The notes beneath the pieces are model-generated. The model made no database searches. It was not told the origin of the DNA and was given only the letters and a program-made list of their open reading frames with translations. 45,532 nt of DNA from an uncultured Verrucomicrobiota bacterium (lineage in GTDB: Bacteria; Verrucomicrobiota; Verrucomicrobiia; Opitutales; Opitutaceae): NCBI GenBank assembly GCA_903869675.1, contig CAIQAB010000030.1, positions 1 to 45,532 of the forward strand, given 5' to 3'. This document shows positions 43,397 through 45,532 of this stretch, one piece after another. Both the position numbers and the translations under genes were made by a program. Every line of letters starts with the position of its first letter. Positions within the stretch are counted from its first letter, which is position 1.

Positions 43397-43978
43397 ATGC
43401 GCGAATCCCGCTCCAACTCCGCTTCTGACTCCGGCGAGCAATCCCTTGCCGGTTCGCTGCTGCTTGCGCACCCGGGGCTGCGGGATCGGCATTTCCGCCG
43501 GACGGCGATTCTCATGTCGGCCCATGATGCCGAGGGGGCGATGGGTGTGGTGTTAAACCGTCCGCTCCACCGTAAGCTGGGGGAATTTGGCGCCGACTTC
43601 GCCTTGGGGCCGTTGGCGGGGGTGCCGGTTTTTGACGGAGGGCCGGTGGAGAAGCGCCAGATCATCCTCTGCGCGTGGCGGCCGCATGGTGATGCGAACG
43701 CGGACGGATTTCAACTGCTCTTCGGGCTGGATCGGGAGCGCGCGAGCGAACTCGTCGGCCAAGATGGGGTGCAAGTGCGGGCCTTTCTCGGCTACGCGGG
43801 CTGGAGCAGCGGGCAACTTGAGGGCGAATTAAAACGCGACACCTGGGTGGTGGCCGACTTGGAGCCCGAGATCATCCGCCAACCGGCGGACGAGGGCCTC
43901 TGGCGCAAGATCCTCGCCGGGCTCGATCCGCAATGGCGCCTGCTGGCCGGCGAGCCGGACGATCCGGGTTTAAACTGA
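43397..43978 (+). CDS. YqgE/AlgH family protein
   Basis: A 193-residue protein of the UPF0301 (YqgE/AlgH) family. It has GSLLLAHPGLRDRHFRRTAI near residues 20-39, GAMGVVLNRPL and the VFDGGPVEKRQI motif in mid-protein, then FLGYAGWSSGQLEGEL toward the C-terminus. The molecular function of this family is not established. The start is taken at 43397 (MRESRS) because the family sequence begins soon after; the frame upstream overlaps the deaminase gene. It is convergent with metX, 168 bp apart. Confidence 0.9.
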   Translation: MRESRSNSASDSGEQSLAGSLLLAHPGLRDRHFRRTAILMSAHDAEGAMGVVLNRPLHRKLGEFGADFALGPLAGVPVFDGGPVEKRQIILCAWRPHGDANADGFQLLFGLDRERASELVGQDGVQVRAFLGYAGWSSGQLEGELKRDTWVVADLEPEIIRQPADEGLWRKILAGLDPQWRLLAGEPDDPGLN

Positions 43979-44146
43979 GCCTCCGCGCCAAAGGCCCTGC
44001 CGGTGCGAAATCTGCCGCTCGACCTGCGGCCGGGCCGGAAACGCGGAACGCCGGGCGGGACGCCTCCCTCTGGGCACCCGAGACGGGGGGCTCCCTGGGA
44101 TGGATCGAGCCGCGGGATATGGACTGACCTTGATCGCACGATCGGC

Positions 44147-45334
44147 TCACCCTCTTCGGTTGAGGAAGGCGGAGACGAGGGCGTAGAGTTCGGGGCTCTC
44201 GAGCAGGAAGGAGTCGTGGCCGAGGTCGGTGGCGAGTTCGGCGTAGGAGGCGTGTTTGCCGGCGCGCTGCAGGGCGAGCACGATGGCGCGGTTTTGCTCG
44301 GGCGGGAACAGCCAGTCGCTGGTGAAGCCTACCACGAGGGTCTCGGCCTGCACGGGGGCGAAGGCGGCCTCGAGGGTGCCGCCGTGGCTGGCGGCGAGGT
44401 CGAAGCCGTCGATGGCGCGGGTGATGTAGAGGTAGGTATTGGCGTCGAAGCGGTTGATAAAGCTCTGGCCCTGATAGCGCAGGTAGCTTTGGACCTCGAA
44501 ATTCACGTCAAAGACGGCCTCGGCCGGATCGGGCGAGGCGGAGGCAGGGCGCTCCTTGACCGTGCGGCGACCGAATTTGCGGTCCATGGAAGCGTCGGAA
44601 AGGTAAGTGATGTGGGCCATCATGCGGGCGATGGCCAGGCCGACCCGGGGGCCGCCGCCGAGCGGGTAGTTGCCTTGGTTCCATTCCGGGTCTTGGAGGA
44701 TGGCCTGGCGGCCGACCTCGTTGAAGGCGATGGCCTGGGCGCCCTCGCGGGCGGTCGTGGCCATGGCGAGGATCTTGACGCAGAAATCGGGATACTCGAT
44801 GCCCCACTGCAGGGCCTGCATGCCGCCCATCGAGCCGCCGAGGGCGCAGCGGAGTTTTTTAACGCCGAGATGATCGAGCAGGCGTTTTTGCGAGCGCACC
44901 ATGTCGCGGATGGTGACGGCAGGAAAGGCGAGACCGTAGGGCCGCCCGGTGATGGGGTCGGGCGACAGCGGGCCGGTAGAGCCTTGGCAGCCGCCGAGGA
45001 CATTGGCGCAGACGACGAAGAGGCTGTTGGTATCGACGGCCTTGCCCGGGCCGATGAGGTTGTTCCACCAACCGGGTTTGCGGTCAGCCAGACTGTGGAT
45101 GCCGGCACAGTGGTGGTCACCCGAGAGGGCGTGGCACACCAACACGGCATTGTCGCCGGCAAGATTGAGGCGGCCGTAGGTCTCGTAGCGCAGGGTAAAG
45201 CCGGGCAGGACGCGGCCATCCTCGCAACCGAAGGGCTCGGTGGAAACGAAGTCCCGCGGCTCGACGAGGCCGACTTCGCCGGGTTCGGCAAGGGTGTCGG
45301 CGGGCAGTTCGTCGTCGAGGGCGGCGTCGTTCAT
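44147..45334 (-). CDS. metX: Homoserine O-acetyltransferase
   Basis: A 395-residue alpha/beta-hydrolase-fold acyltransferase that activates homoserine for methionine synthesis. Signature segments are VLVCHALSGDHHCAG (about 64-78) and the nucleophile Ser in ALGGSMGGMQALQWG (about 167-181); the Asp is in GFTSDWLFPP and the His in DLGHDSFLLE. Some family members use succinyl-CoA instead, so acetyl specificity is inferred from the general family. The upstream 150 bp hold no recognisable SAM riboswitch. Confidence 0.92.
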   Translation of the reverse strand: MNDAALDDELPADTLAEPGEVGLVEPRDFVSTEPFGCEDGRVLPGFTLRYETYGRLNLAGDNAVLVCHALSGDHHCAGIHSLADRKPGWWNNLIGPGKAVDTNSLFVVCANVLGGCQGSTGPLSPDPITGRPYGLAFPAVTIRDMVRSQKRLLDHLGVKKLRCALGGSMGGMQALQWGIEYPDFCVKILAMATTAREGAQAIAFNEVGRQAILQDPEWNQGNYPLGGGPRVGLAIARMMAHITYLSDASMDRKFGRRTVKERPASASPDPAEAVFDVNFEVQSYLRYQGQSFINRFDANTYLYITRAIDGFDLAASHGGTLEAAFAPVQAETLVVGFTSDWLFPPEQNRAIVLALQRAGKHASYAELATDLGHDSFLLESPELYALVSAFLNRRG

Positions 45335-45482
45335 TTAAAAAAGCGGAAGTTGGAAAAGCGGAGAGCTAAAAACGGAAAGCGGATGGGCTCAACGCTGAAG
45401 CCGGAGCGGCGGATCAGAAAAACAAAGGACGGCGGGAGGCCGGAAGGAAGGGGGCCGTGTTGGGAAAAGGTAAGCGGAAAAC

Positions 45483-45517
45483 AAAAAGCCCGGAGCGCGG
45501 AAAGCGCGGCCGGGCTT
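45483..45517 (-). terminator. Intrinsic terminator of an upstream minus-strand gene
   Basis: AAGCCCGG (45486-45493) pairs with CCGGGCTT (45510-45517), with inner GCGC/GCGC pairing. On the minus strand a T-run (TTTTTG) follows the hairpin. It would end transcription of a gene lying just right of the window, before metX begins. Confidence 0.7.
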
Positions 45518-45532
45518 GGTGAGGCGGGGGGG

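Noticed and set aside
45335-45482. Leader of metX examined for a SAM riboswitch
   Set aside because: The stretch is purine-rich on the + strand with loose CGGAAAGCGGA-type repeats; no helix set typical of a SAM riboswitch was recognised by eye.

Overview
The window looks like a chromosomal segment of a GC-rich, Gram-negative heterotroph, most likely a member of the Verrucomicrobiota (Opitutales-like). This is inferred from the mix of a PEP-CTERM protein, an autotransporter-repeat (PATR) protein, a DUF5069 protein, LpxI, a GH115/GH30/GH8 xylan locus without SusC/SusD genes, and near absence of classical Shine-Dalgarno sequences. The taxonomic call is inference only.

Region 1 (1-3731) is one end of a chromosomal integron. 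An integron integrase gene on the + strand (2409-3731) is preceded by a candidate attI. An array of cassettes then runs leftward, genes on the minus strand, and continues past the window edge. Four complete cassettes (468-625 bp) and one partial cassette are visible, each closed by a 98-103 bp attC site. The complete cassettes encode small membrane or lipoprotein-like proteins of unknown function.

Region 2 (3758-25535) is a large glucurono(arabino)xylan utilisation locus. It holds a PATR protein plus pseudopilin, a LacI-type regulator, a cytoplasmic GH43, a GPH sugar symporter, a 1838-residue fusion of GH8, GH43 and GH2, a GH115 alpha-glucuronidase, a CE7 acetylxylan esterase, an SGNH esterase, a GH30 xylanase and a PEP-CTERM protein. 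The functions fit together. GH30 and the GH8-GH43-GH2 protein would cut the backbone and trim oligomers, GH115 removes methylglucuronate, the esterases deacetylate, the symporter imports the products, and the cytoplasmic GH43 finishes them. A motif close to CTAACANTAG recurs six times, each in an intergenic promoter region of this locus, and is a candidate operator for the LacI-type protein.

Region 3 (25678-45532) is mostly housekeeping: DUF5069, tRNA-dihydrouridine synthase, bifunctional nuclease, LpxI, a YdeP-type molybdopterin oxidoreductase with FdhD, IlvD, Maf, a TonB-like protein, an RluA-type pseudouridine synthase, a 2-hydroxyacid dehydrogenase, RNase III, two ABC-2 permeases, a ParA ATPase, a PRMT-like methyltransferase, a Nif3-like protein, dCMP deaminase, YqgE and MetX. 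Intergenic palindromic repeats occur here. No gene-free stretch exceeds about 260 bases. I saw no tRNA, rRNA, CRISPR array or insertion sequence.

The strongest candidates for something undescribed are the single-chain GH8-GH43-GH2 enzyme, the repeated operator-like motif across the xylan locus, and the integron with an N-terminally extended integrase and a cassette protein whose C-terminus is encoded by its attC site.
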